From assembly GCF_037325665.1 (NCBI RefSeq), contig NC_090250.1, positions 1,805,290 to 1,869,289 of the forward strand: a stretch of DNA of 64,000 bases, given 5' to 3'. A program made the position numbers and the translations under genes. Source of the DNA: Littorina saxatilis (lineage: Eukaryota; Mollusca; Gastropoda; Littorinimorpha; Littorinidae). Within the stretch, counting starts at the first letter, position 1. The number at the start of each line of letters is the position of its first letter. Below, piece by piece: positions 24,601 through 31,424 of this stretch. The notes under the pieces are model-generated. The model saw only the letters and a program-made list of their open reading frames with translations. It searched no databases and was not told where the DNA came from.

Positions 24601-25746
24601 GACATGCTCCGGAGGTCGTCTAAACGATTTAGTTGCCGACTACAGCAAACAGAATGGCACTTCCATGTTTTCAACCATCGAACTCGACGAATTTTGCCCC
24701 GTAATCGACTTTAACGAGACGGAAAGCAATCGTTGGAAGGGCTGGACGAAAAATAGAGATTCACTTTCGTCATTTTATTTCGCAACCAAGTTCGATGAGA
24801 TTCGTGAACAAATCAAAAATTTGTTTAAGCGCAAAGTTGCACTGACACATGTTACACAGGTGCCGTCTTTATCACCAGTGCTGGACTGATTGTGTAACCT
24901 CTGCGAACGCCAAGAAGAAGAAGAAGAAGAAGAAGAAGAAGAAGGTGCCGTCTTGACTTTCAGCTTTTACGCGACAGCCACCCTCTTGCTTCTTTCATCC
25001 TTTTCTGTACACTAGCAGTCTCCATAGTTAAAGTTGTTTTAACTGGTCGGCAATGTGTTTCCTGTTGGACAATGTGTTTCCTGTTTGTCCGAGTTTTTTT
25101 AGCGGGGCGCATCTTCCTTCTGCTTGTAAATCTTGGAGTTATTTATGGAAAATGTCTCGTGCATGCATAATCCTAATAAAGCTTAGCGCCCCCCCCCCCC
25201 CGGTTTCATATTGTTATGAAATCAACTAAATTAAATTTTTTGTTTTTTGACTTACCAGTGTGACCCCCTTCTGCATATTTTCGACGTGGGAGCAGACCGT
25301 GTTGACAGCGGCCAACTCTCTGCGGTTTCCGAACCACTTCTCCACCTTGAGCGTCTCCTTGTTGGTCATCATCATGTCCACCGGCAGGTGACGGAAGTGA
25401 CGTGTCAGGATACCGCGAGGTCCCCTTACCGTCACTCTGCGCGACTTAACTGCGATGGACACTGGAACAGTAACGATTAACATTCTTGTTAGTAAGCACA
25501 TATGAAAGAAATAAAATAATCACTCACAATGAAAAGCTTTTTGCATTTAAGGGAGAAACTTAATGAAACGTGTCGAAGTATTATTAAGCTTTTTTGGTAC
25601 CCCTGTACCTGTTCTGTGGCATTCTGGCAACTAAATATTAGATGAGGAACTCGGTTCCCAAAATCTGTGGCAAACCTACATCGAGATAAAGATCACGTAC
25701 CTCCATCTTTGGACTTCACCGTCTGAGATGAGTTGATCGTCTTCAT
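6851..25746 (-). CDS. RPL9: 60S ribosomal protein L9 (uL6), four coding exons
   Basis: Structural protein of the cytosolic large ribosomal subunit. Coding exons in transcript order are 25746-25701, 25461-25256, 22274-22064 and 6957-6851, 570 nt in all, giving 189 residues (human RPL9 has 192). All junctions are AG/GT and keep frame. The protein starts [15 protein letters not shown]. Family landmarks follow in order: [10 protein letters not shown] near 25-34, KWFGNRREL and the [13 protein letters not shown] segment, [23 protein letters not shown], and the C-terminal [16 protein letters not shown] 25746 is chosen because it aligns with the family start and lies 5 nt inside an exon whose acceptor is at 25752-25753, so a non-coding first exon must lie upstream. 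Introns are 239, 2981 and 15106 bp, and the last holds most of the mobile DNA in this half of the window. No damage is seen. Confidence 0.97.
7015..7232. mobile_element. piggyBac-like MITE, copy 1
   Basis: TTAA lies on both sides (7011-7014, 7233-7236). Inverted ends follow the pattern CCCTTA..CTGGT, and a GCGACATATGTCGC palindrome is present near the left end. TTAA targets with CCY termini are the piggyBac signature. The second copy at 7335-8257 is inverted. Confidence 0.65.
7335..8257. mobile_element. piggyBac-like MITE, copy 2, carrying an F2 insertion
   Basis: Inverted copy of 7015-7232 with TTAA at 7331-7334 and 8258-8261. It has been split by the F2 element at 7412-8103, in the T-rich stretch that reads intact in copy 1. 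This dates F2 activity after the MITE. Confidence 0.65.
7412..8103 (-). mobile_element. F2 Helentron-like element, copy A
   Basis: On the minus strand it starts TGAGTCACTTGAG (palindrome arms GAGTCACTT/AAGTGACTC), followed by a CCGG-rich array. It ends AGTGACTC, a hairpin (GAGC-gttt-GCTC) and TTCTTG. An internal stretch of about 145 bp is tandemly duplicated, doubling the DR1 palindrome (7744-7775 and 7894-7925). The repeated 85-108 codon frames are shadows of the repeat. Confidence 0.75.
8321..8811 (-). repeat. Non-LTR retroposon copy (family R) with 24-bp tandem expansion
   Basis: Relative of 3498-3865, flanked by a 12-bp target duplication, aaacagggtctt, at 8309-8320 and 8812-8823. Its minus-strand 5' end (8672-8811) has grown into about six units of a 24-bp motif, ttcttccccctgacccgcgg plus gggg, with small length differences. 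Confidence 0.75.
9593..10133 (+). repeat. 5' LTR
   Basis: 541 bp, TG...CA ends, followed directly by the presumed primer-binding site. An AATAAA-type signal near 10009 fits the R region. The small frame inside it recurs in the other LTR and is not treated as a gene. Confidence 0.9.
10618..15117 (+). CDS. Gag-Pol polyprotein of the LTR element (order Gag-PR-INT-RT-RH)
   Basis: 1499 residues in one frame. An N-terminal QREERQ-rich coiled coil (about 30-95) leads into the Gag core. A CCHC knuckle ([14 protein letters not shown]) is near 313, and an aspartic protease motif (DSG) near 427. The integrase zinc domain ([10 protein letters not shown]...CDICQK) is near 655-700, with its catalytic core to about 840. 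The reverse transcriptase runs about 1080-1290 ([20 protein letters not shown]), and RNase H about 1375-1499 ([12 protein letters not shown]). Integrase precedes reverse transcriptase, opposite to ordinary Ty3/gypsy elements but as in the Gmr1 group. Reverse transcriptase and RNase H are gypsy-type in sequence. Confidence 0.93.
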   Translation: MAEFWGKGIELGLKGKQLTEFVESQTRLLAQREERQAQREERQAQREEKEREREAQREERQIELKRLELQIEMETKRLELQTEMVRVQNEHEAPRQRDNQQQMLYRAPKLPAFADGKDQIDCYLARFERFAESARWQRDDWAIQLSAHLTGAALEVYTRLSNDDARDYDVLKEALLRCYNFTERGYRQRFRECQPLSGETPSQFVERLSSYLQKWVELSGEEQSYESLRDLIVKEQFLNACPKDLATRLEEQKLRGLKDITDAAERYLIAHGRTLGTSKSSKPFQKSGNQANQPAKGQTESAPSSNEGQNITCFLCNAKGHRVANCPQKKNNGHVNDKAQEHRRRYYDNKRQTSGSNQQVCASSVILPRAAEQVATPSDVEECISDGQLLLANGKSISVVASAAVSVSNMPVSKGFVEKQEVTVLRDSGCNGVIVKEDLVPTEKFTGDFKWTLMADSKCVKAPVVKIQIDTPYFTGEVEAVCLKKPLYDLLIGNIGGARRPDDPDFEWRMGSAQPAAEEEDPLPFANEDISELLRDDRATVHRRDQPQVVSAVTTRAQAKKDKTTTPLRVTNSSATAVVDRDRLIQLQEADLTLTKYRSRPVKEMTKGEGTVQFEVKAKILYRVFQHARVNGGKPLRQVLVPQPLRRQVMEVAHDSIMGGHLGVKKTSDRIQAAFYWPGLHADVIRFCRSCDICQKTIPRGRVPKVPLQKMPLIDRPFKRVAIDLIGEIKPPSEAGHRWVLTLVDYATRYPEAVPLKKIDTETVAEALVDIFSRIGVPEEILTDLGTQFVSECMEEVNRLLSIRHLTTTPYHPMCNGLVEKFNATLKSTLKKLCSEQPRQWHRYINALLFAYREVPQESTGFSPFELMYGRTVRGPMQILKELWTKDVDTPEVKNSYQYVFELREKLEETLEIARENLRKSQDSGKHYYDRKAVNRKFTPGNKVLILLPTDHNKLLMQWKGPYEVEAVVGINGYKVNVGKKSKIYHANLLKLYVERPPEAVQVAASVEEPAELDEFDGEELLELGDLHKKEGVDDVKLGPDLTEDQQKELHDFMGDFTHRFSDVPGSTSLVEHEVHLTSDVPVRSKPYPIPFQARESLKKDIDSMLKMGVIRESSSPYSSPVVVVKKKDGTNRVCIDFRKVNKITVFDPEPMPTAADLFRRLTGSKIFSKIDLSKGYWQIPVREEDIPKTAFATPDGTYECLRMPFGMVNSGATLKRGMRKMLKGMKNVVYYWDDLLVHTETFEEHLETLRELFSRLTKANLTVRPSKCILGTDNVDFIGHSLKEGQKGLLLENVTKILNAPRPETKKQVRSFLGLAGYYREFIPNFAAITAPLSDMTRKGCPNRILWGPAQEKAYQTVRDLMSRDPVLRLPDTAKEFILRTDASDEGIGAMLMQEHGGKPFPVSYASKKLSGAEKNYSTMEKECLAIVWGIKKFELYLQGVKFVLQTDHKPLTYLNSAKFVNNRIMRWVMYLQNFDMRVESIKGSDNVGADFLSRVCE
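15250..15790 (+). repeat. 3' LTR
   Basis: 541 bp, nearly identical to the 5' LTR by eye, which implies a recent insertion. Preceded by a G-rich polypurine-like run and followed by the cacgc target duplication. Confidence 0.9.
16212..16652 (-). repeat. tRNA-derived SINE (family S2), full length
   Basis: The minus-strand head (16652 to about 16580) is tRNA-like, with an A box TGGCCGAGTGG and a B box GAGTTCGACCC. The body contains GTGCACGTTAAAGATCCCA, and the tail is a GCGCGATATAAG motif. An 8-bp target duplication, aggtgtta, lies at 16204-16211 and 16653-16660. The tail motif is shared with the LINE at 28.3 kb, its likely mobilising partner. Confidence 0.8.
16861..17347. mobile_element. hAT-type MITE with 6-bp target duplication, copy 1
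   Basis: Inverted ends CAGGGGTGGGACT and CAGTGGTGGGACT, with target duplication aagtat at 16855-16860 and 17348-17353. CAG...CTG ends fit hAT elements. The usual hAT duplication is 8 bp, and the same 6-bp length recurs at two other sites here. Confidence 0.6.
17828..18163. repeat. (GA)n microsatellite and GAGAGAACGA variants
   Basis: A purine-rich tract that begins as pure GA and shifts to GAGAGAACGACTGAGCGA variants. It lies inside the pogo-type element, directly after the DNA-binding segment. Frames reading through it are serine/leucine-rich artefacts. Confidence 0.9.
18164..18328 (-). pseudogene. Tigger/CENP-B-like transposase, N-terminal HTH fragment
   Basis: Starts [20 protein letters not shown], followed by [34 protein letters not shown] in two stretches. 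This is the psq/CENP-B-type helix-turn-helix, in which [10 protein letters not shown] plus QISNI form the recognition helices. One residue appears lost before GRTQ compared with relatives (usually ELxVGKTQ). After QWESG the frame runs into the GA repeat, so the DDE domain is absent. Confidence 0.8.
19328..19676 (-). repeat. Non-LTR retroposon (family R), rearranged copy
   Basis: The tail motif (ctttatttggtgtttaac) and the gtcgcctcttacgacatgctggg motif are present. The middle is replaced by about 190 bp of unrelated purine-rich sequence that repeats 'cagaaataagacaa'. Confidence 0.55.
19700..19860. repeat. GC-rich hairpin-prone repeat (family G), copy 1
   Basis: Runs such as ggggtccaggggcaacgccc and gggcttcgccccc can fold on themselves. 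Related stretches occur at 21290-21440 and, inverted, at 30255-30450. The class is unknown. Confidence 0.5.
20051..20668 (-). mobile_element. F2 Helentron-like element, copy B
   Basis: CAAGAAGAGC (its 3' end) and GTGACTCA (its 5' end) mark the borders. It carries two copies of the facing DR1 palindrome (about 20161-20191 and 20461-20492). Confidence 0.75.
20797..21144 (-). pseudogene. BED-type zinc-finger remnant, probably from a hAT-like transposon
   Basis: From ATG 21144 the frame reads [20 protein letters not shown], then [30 protein letters not shown] and [14 protein letters not shown]. The spacing of W, the 'PGQAVCTWC' core and 'KYG...SSIYA' resembles the N-terminal BED fingers of mollusc hAT-like proteins. 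The histidines expected after SSIYA are absent (AWGKLGKDN). No transposase domain follows. Function is unknown, and the likeness is recalled rather than tested. Confidence 0.4.
21290..21440. repeat. GC-rich hairpin-prone repeat (family G), copy 2
   Basis: ggggtccaggggc repeats and a gggggcgaaggcccccgg hairpin, followed by the same 'ggcctctcctga' end as copy 1. Confidence 0.5.
21706..21862. repeat. Tandem duplication, about 75 bp, two copies
   Basis: 'ttcacgcgagtgctggggtg...gcttcagctgaacggttcata' occurs twice in a row with a 6-bp length difference. Confidence 0.8.
22064..22274 (-). CDS. RPL9: RPL9 coding exon 3
   Basis: 211 nt, from [13 protein letters not shown] to ELVSRS plus one base. The acceptor ends CTACAG and the donor is GTAGCT. 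It encodes most of the second uL6 domain. Confidence 0.96.
22540..23075. repeat. Degenerate tandem repeat, period about 210-240 bp
   Basis: Shared blocks recur in order: 'gtgttttatttct..gaggatgt', 'tgttgcttctctctttctga', 'gtggacatatc..cgatgtgtg', 'aaaatgttaccc', 'taccttcaaactttgga'. About two and a half copies precede the RAG1-N-like frame and lie in RPL9 intron 2. Confidence 0.65.
23165..23428 (+). pseudogene. RAG1 N-terminal-like zinc-binding fragment (N-RAG type)
   Basis: 87 codons from ATG 23165. Near the start it reads [17 protein letters not shown], then [16 protein letters not shown] and [16 protein letters not shown]. The arrangement CRICG, about 40 residues, an 'L..FYGLNI' segment, then FCxxC matches the first zinc-binding region of vertebrate RAG1 (LCRICG...IDV...FCHNCW). 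Similar N-RAG proteins are known in Aplysia, where the domain is part of the N-RAG-TP mobile element. Here the frame stops soon after the second CxxC and no transposase follows. It lies antisense in RPL9 intron 2. Alternative: a short independent N-RAG gene. Confidence 0.6.
25256..25461 (-). CDS. RPL9: RPL9 coding exon 2
   Basis: 206 nt. It begins TG TCC ATC, completing the split Val codon, and ends at a whole Leu codon before GTAAG. It encodes the first uL6 beta domain and the CSHVENM helix. Confidence 0.96.
25701..25746 (-). CDS. RPL9: RPL9 coding exon 1
   Basis: Encodes [15 protein letters not shown] plus one base of the next codon. The donor is GTACGT at 25700. The exon itself begins at 25751, after a pyrimidine tract ending in CAG. 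Confidence 0.95.
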
Positions 25747-26159
25747 TTTGCCTGGAAACACAAACAAAAAATACCATGCACTTTGCAGTTGGACTGTAGG
25801 CCTAAGGTCCATTAGTTGTACACAGCCAACTAAGCAAAACCTCAACACACACAGTTTTCTGAAGATTATCTAGCAGATAATATCACCACATGTGGTTTTA
25901 TTGTAAAAGATACGACAACGAAATACCCACTGGAACTGAATCCGTAATAAGTAAACCAAAACAGCGTGAATCACATGATTCCCTCGAAATGCACAGCCCT
26001 TTCTCCACTACTGTGTTAGCTAATACATTCCACAACATATCAAACTGAGAGAAAAAACATTTTTCTTTGCAGATGTTCGGCTATTATTATAGATGAATGG
26101 ATTTTATTGCGATCTATCTGGATTTCTAATGTCTATTCGTTTTCGTTTTGACCCACCGT

Positions 26160-26190
26160 CTCGGCATTAACCGGAAAAGGAAGTTTCTGT
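26160..26190 (-). promoter_or_regulatory. RPL9: Candidate TOP-type RPL9 transcription start
   Basis: On the minus strand a pyrimidine run, CTTCCTTTTCCGG, lies about 430 bp upstream of the first coding exon, with a possible donor (GACG/GTGGGT) soon after. Ribosomal protein mRNAs begin with such 5' TOP tracts. An ATG just after the tract is out of frame with RPL9, which weakens this exon model. Confidence 0.35.
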
Positions 26191-27358
26191 TGCAAGGGGG
26201 GCTACTCTAAACAAAATTTGAAACTTGCTTCCTGTCCGAGTGTATTGTACTTTTCGATTACTTTTCTGCCAAGTTGGACCCCCTAAAAACAGAAGTAAGT
26301 GACTGAAAGTTTCAGGATTGTTAACATATTTTTGTTTCATTTTTTTGCACACAATTTTGTTGTATAGGCCTAGACAATGTAAAAGTCTTTGATGAATTAG
26401 TCTTTTAGTATTGTTATGATTTGTTTCAACGTCATCATTTCGGTCTTCTTATAGTTCTAAGAGTGAGACTGTTTGGGAAGCAGACTTTTGTTTCTCGCAG
26501 CAGTCATACTGGGTATAGCGGTTAAAGTAGGAGGGATGCAAAGAATAAATCATACAAGGGGAAGGGTTGGATGAAGCTGAATGCCAGTGCCAGTGAGCTT
26601 AGAGAAGAAAGCCCTGACTGTTTCAGTGTTTGTCCCTCATTCAGGTTTTACACTGTTTCTGTACCCTTTTCGGCTTAAATTGGTTCCCAAATGTTTTTCT
26701 GCTGCATATTTTTACTTTACGGTGACCTCCAAATGGAACATGTGTAAGAAATGTAGGTAATCTTGAACTTTAGCGTGTTCAATTCATAGCTCAGAATGCA
26801 GTGACATTCTTTACTTATTTTTGGTAAAAGTCCATGTAAGCAAGCCAAAGAACATTTGTCGGGAAATTAATTGACGGATTGAGCTTCAAACTTAAGCATA
26901 ATTAATTAATTTGGTTGTTCAATCGACGAAAATGCACCGAAAATGGCATACGTTGTCAACCATGGGACATCATTTACACGAAAGAGTTGTCTCCCTTGTC
27001 CACTCATACGGATAATTCCTTCTTTGACCCATGTAAACGAAATGCATTCGTACAGTTCATTGGAGTTCATTCCGTAACTTCAAAGGGATCTAAAATCAAA
27101 TGACTTGTTGCATGGGTGAAACTTTTCCGCCTCAGGGCGGAAATCCGCCAAATAAAATTGGTTAAATAAGGAATTCCTTATTTTGAAAATCTTAAAAAAA
27201 AAAAAAGTTGAAACAATTTTTTTTATTTATTTGGTTGTTTTTTTTGCCGGCGATCCGATCCGTATTTCTCCTAACACAGTGCCCGGACATCGCTGAGTCT
27301 TTGTTTCACTGGGCGCGCGAATTATCGGACTACAGCTTGGCATTTGTTACATTGTTTA

Positions 27359-28299
27359 GGCCAAAAAAAAAAATAGGTGTGGTTACGGTAACATAGCCAA
27401 AAAAAATAGGGTAGGTAGGTAGGCAATCACTTTTTTTTTTTTAAACTTTTTTTTCTAATGTGTACAAATTAAACCAGAGATACTTGCTACAGATCTCTGA
27501 TTAAACCTTTACTTTACTTTATTTGGTGTTTAACGTCGTTTTCAACCACGAAGGTTATATATCGCGACGAGATTAAACCTACTTGACAGGGAAATAAGTG
27601 TGCGACTCGGGCGCTTTCGCTTGCATTGCGTTTTTTGCACTCGTTTTTTTGTTTTGACAAATGTAATAAAAAGTTATAGGATCGGCCCCTAAAAATAGGG
27701 TAGGTCGGGTTACCGTAACCACACCTATTTTTGAGTCACTTGAGAAAAAGTGACTCTATGTAATCGGTCAGTGTTAGTCTGTCCGGCCGGCCGTCCGGCC
27801 GTCCGGCCGTCCGTAGACACCACCTTAACGTTGGACTTTTCTCGGAAACTATCAAAGCGATCGGGCTCATATTTTGTTTAGTCGTGACCTCCAATGACCT
27901 CTACACTTTAACGATGGTTTTGTTGACCTTTGACCTTTTTCAAGGTCACAGGTCAGCGTCAAAGGAAAAATTAGACATTTTATATCTTTGACAAAGTTCA
28001 TCGGATGTGATTGAAACTTTGTAGGATTATTCTTTACATCAAAGTATTTACATCTGTAGCCTTTTACGAACGTTATCAGAAAAACAAGGGAGATAACTAG
28101 CCTTTTCTGTTCGGCAACACACAACTTAACGTTGGGCTTTTCTCGGAAACTATAAAAGTGACCGGGCTCAAATTTTATGTGAACGTGACTCATTGTGTTG
28201 TGAATAGCAATTTCTTCCTGTCCATCTGATGCCTCATATAATATTCAGAACTGCGAAAGTGACTCGAGCGAGCGTTTGCTCTTCTTGTTTTTTTAGGCC
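27359..28299. mobile_element. PIF/Harbinger-type MITE (family H), copy 2, with nested insertions
   Basis: The left end is GGCCAAAAAAAAAAATAGG, and the right end matches inverted and closes in TTTTTTTAGGCC. The target duplication TTA lies at 27356-27358 and 28300-28302. An F2 element splits the T-run of the right inverted repeat, and a fragment of family R (about 27519-27575) lies in the middle. Confidence 0.75.
27732..28287 (+). mobile_element. F2 Helentron-like element, copy C, with defined borders
   Basis: Starts TGAGTCACTTGAG and ends in a hairpin plus TTCTTG. Because it lies inside the T-run of a MITE end whose other end is intact, both borders are fixed to within the T residues and insertion between T and T is seen directly. 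Confidence 0.8.
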
Positions 28300-28326
28300 T
28301 TAATGTTCAAATTTGTGTGTTTGATA

Positions 28327-29735
28327 TCAATCAATCAATATGAAGCTTATATAGCGCGTATTCCGTGGGTACAGTTCTAAGCGCTTGTCGAAGAGTTGTC
28401 AACACAGGACTAACAAAGAAACTAACATCTACAGACGGACACGAACTCTATCACACACTAGCAAACCCTGATAAACATACAACAAACAACTGTTTAACAA
28501 CAATGTACACATCAATAGCTAGGTCCAAACAAAATAATATTAAGCACAAAGAAAACACCTCTCACAGAGCACAGCACAAGAATGTCTTTTGGGGCACAAC
28601 ACATCACGTCGAACATGAAAGTCGCAGCCAGCTACGGGAAGAACTGAGTCTTCAACCTACTCTTGAACGCGTCAAGAGAGGGGCTCTGGCGAAGCTCAAG
28701 CGGCAGGGAGTTCCGGGCGGAGGGGCCCGCGGAGGGGAATGCACGCTGACCAGCAGATGCGAGTTTCGAGCGAGGAATGTGAAGGCGGAGTGGGTCAGCA
28801 GCAGAACGAAGGGGACGGTCGGAGGGCTGGGTGTACAGGTCCAGGGAGGATTGAAGGTACTCGGGAGCAGAGTCGTTGAGACACTTGTAGACCAGAGTGG
28901 ACAGTTTGTAGGAGATTCGGGTGTTGACAGGGAGCCAGTGCAAGGAGCGAAGTAGGGGGGTGATGTGGTCTCGCTTCGTCTTCCTCAACGTCAGCAGACC
29001 TGTTTACCCTTACGATTTTGGCATAATTTATTACGATTTTCTGCAAAAAATACGCCATTCCGCTATCCGTGTCAAGACTACGATTTTCATAAATAAAAAA
29101 AATGTAAAAATTCTTTTTTTTTTTTTTTTAATTTTTTTTTATCAATTCACATGTTTGGCATTGTTTTTTCAATGGCAAAATGGGGTGAAAAAGCACAGGA
29201 CTGACCAGAGATCATGTCTGTCTGATAAGACGCTGGAGAGCCTTATTCTAGTGGTGAAGTCTCGCCCTCACTCATTCGGCAAGCGCAAGACACACTGAAA
29301 AAGGCCTACTACGAGCAAAAGAAAAAGAATCAGTGATGCATGTGCTTTTGATGTGATCTTCGTTGAAATTATGATGACCACAAAAACTGACTGATGTGTT
29401 TTGTTTGTGAATGATGGATATATGTGCATGATTGCGTTTCGCAGACACAGTTGTCATATGCGTTGTAATTGGCGACGAATGCTGGATGATTACTATTTTT
29501 GTGCCAGGATTACTATTTTTGGGGCTGGGCATTACTCCAAAACACTTATGGGGGTAAACAGGTCTGCGTCAGCCTGGCAGCAGCGTTCTGGACTCGTTGT
29601 AGGCCATGAATGGATGAGGCGGGGAGGCCAGCCAGAAGGGAGTTGCAGTAGTCCAGACGACTGAAGATGAGGGAGACAACCAGCTTGACACAGGCGTCGT
29701 GGGTGAGGTAGCGACGGATGATATACCAGGATAGG
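28327..29735 (-). mobile_element. LINE (CR1/L2/Jockey-like), 5'-truncated, 3' half
   Basis: The minus strand encodes the end of a reverse transcriptase: KLVVSLIFSRLDYCNSLLAG and LQRVQNAAARLT (29730-29567), then RKTKRDHITPLLRSLHWLPV and AFKSRLKTQFFP (28988-28635). The two parts are separated only by the hAT-type insertion at 28995-29566. Leaving out the insertion and one copy of its target duplication, the reading continues ARLT-LRKTKRD. The 3' UTR ends with a GCGCTATATAAGC motif and an (ATTG)n tail near 28327. Confidence 0.8.
28995..29566 (+). mobile_element. hAT-type element with 6-bp target duplication, inside the LINE
   Basis: Inverted ends CAGACCTGTTTACCC, with target duplication cgtcag at 28989-28994 and 29567-29572. 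Near 29190-29298 the plus strand reads VKKHRTDQRSCLSDKTLESL, like the C-terminal dimerisation end of hAT transposases, so this is a deletion derivative of a coding element. Confidence 0.65.
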
Positions 29736-29770
29736 CCTACTTTTACCCTTAATAATAATAGCCTGATTTT

Positions 29771-30246
29771 TGGCTCACGAAGTGTAGCCTATGCGATCGT
29801 AACTTTGTCTGTCTGTGCGTTTGTGCGTGTGTGTGTGTGTGTGTTTGTGCGTGTGTATGTCTGTGGTAGAAACTTTAACATTTCCGAGTCTATGTGTGAG
29901 TGGTTATCCAAGACTATGGATAAAGCTCGCATAAGATTACGTCACGGTCAAAAGTGTTTGACGTCAATTAATGCATCATGACGGCATGCCTCCCTGTAGT
30001 CTTTCTCTCTCGCGTGGTGTGTGTGGTCTCGGTCATTGTTATTTTGAGCGGGCCGAGACTATTTGGCAGTCGTGTCCCTGTAAGTAGGCTACATGCAGAC
30101 AGACAGATCTAGATCTAGTGTCTCTCTTTCTTGCACAGTGTCACCTAAGCTTACTGTGTGTGTGGGTGTGTATGTGTGACGGAGTGATTGAGTTTGTGTT
30201 ACTGTTTGTCTATTTCTTACGTGAGCCTTGAAGGCTTCGCCTCTTG
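29771..30246 (+). mobile_element. F4 Helentron-like element
   Basis: Starts TGGCTCACGAAGTGTAGCC (near-palindrome), followed by a ctgtctgtgcgtttgtgcg(tg)n array. Ends ACGTGAGCC, a hairpin (AGGC-ttc-GCCT) and CTTG before TT. Same plan as F1-F3 with different arm sequence. Confidence 0.6.
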
Positions 30247-30254
30247 TTTGTTTT

Positions 30255-30450
30255 CTTCTGGGGGGCTTTGCCCCCTGGGCCCCCTATGCGGGGCGTTTCC
30301 CCTGCACCCCACCAGGGCCTGAGCGGCCCCCGGACCCCGGCCTCATTTTCCTTATTTTCAATTCTGATCAGTTTCACCCATGTTGTTATGATTACAAGTG
30401 CAGGTTCTACAAATTTGGAGACTTAAAGGCTGACATATAGTCCTATTTAA
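30255..30450. repeat. GC-rich hairpin-prone repeat (family G), copy 3, inverted
   Basis: ggggggctttgcccc hairpin and runs of C-rich sequence complementary to copies 1 and 2, ending in the shared 'aattctgatcag' side. Confidence 0.45.
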
Positions 30451-31034
30451 TCAGTTTAATTACTTCCAGGGCTTTTCCCATCTTTGCGGGGATGTATAAA
30501 TTAAGCTTCCTGCAAAGTTTTAGGTTTGAAGTCCTTACGAATTACGAGAAATAATTAATTCTTTATTGCTATGTTTAGCAACAGTTCTCCAGGACTTGGG
30601 CTATTTTTAGACCGTCAACACAGACAGTACAGCTTTGTCAATCCTCGCGTGAAGGAAATCGCTCACCTTCCACGTGCAAAACTGACGTAGTGATATTGAC
30701 ACGCCAGATTAGCGCGGGAGCGTATTGTGCTAAGCAGGAAAGCGCGCTTTTCTGTATTCTTGTTAACTTCGCAATTTCCGGAAAGCATCCACTTTCACTT
30801 TGAGACTGTTCTGTTTACATTCGACACTATCAACACCACTTTGCAAGCATTGGCGAATGACAAGAACACCACTTTGCAATACTGAAATAATTTTTTCTGT
30901 GTTCGAAAGCTACAGCCAATCGTTATTATATCCCCTTAGGTACAGTTTTATAACATTATTGGCACATGTAAACAATATGAATTAATTAATGAACGTAATA
31001 TATGGCAGCCTTTAAATGCCTCTGAATTCTGAGC

Positions 31035-31330
31035 TATGAATTTCAATCAATCAATCAATCAATGAGTCTTATATCGCGCATATTCCGTGGGTACAGTTCT
31101 AGGCGCTCTGCAGTGATGCCGTGTGAGATGAAATTTTATACGGCCAGTAGATTGCAGCCATTTCGGCGCATATTTACCTTTCACGGCCTATTATTCCAAG
31201 TCACACGGGTATAGGTAGACAATTATTAACTGTGCCTAAGCAATTTTGCCAGGAAAGACCTTTTTGTCAATCGTGGGATCTTTAACGTGCACACCCAATG
31301 TAGTGTACACGGGGGGAGGTTCGGACACCG
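31035..31330 (-). repeat. SINE family S2, 5'-truncated copy with (ATTG)n tail
   Basis: Carries the GCGCGATATAAGAC tail motif followed by a TTGA repeat on the minus strand, and the body seen at 16212-16652. The tRNA head is missing. It interrupts a sequence also present uninterrupted, inverted, near 26760-26800, with 'gaattt' on both sides. Confidence 0.7.
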
Positions 31331-31424
31331 AATTTAACACGCTAAAGTTCAAGATTACTGATGGGATGTGAACTCACAATGGGGCCGATGTATATGGTCC
31401 CAAAGTAAACTCATCAATCATTTT

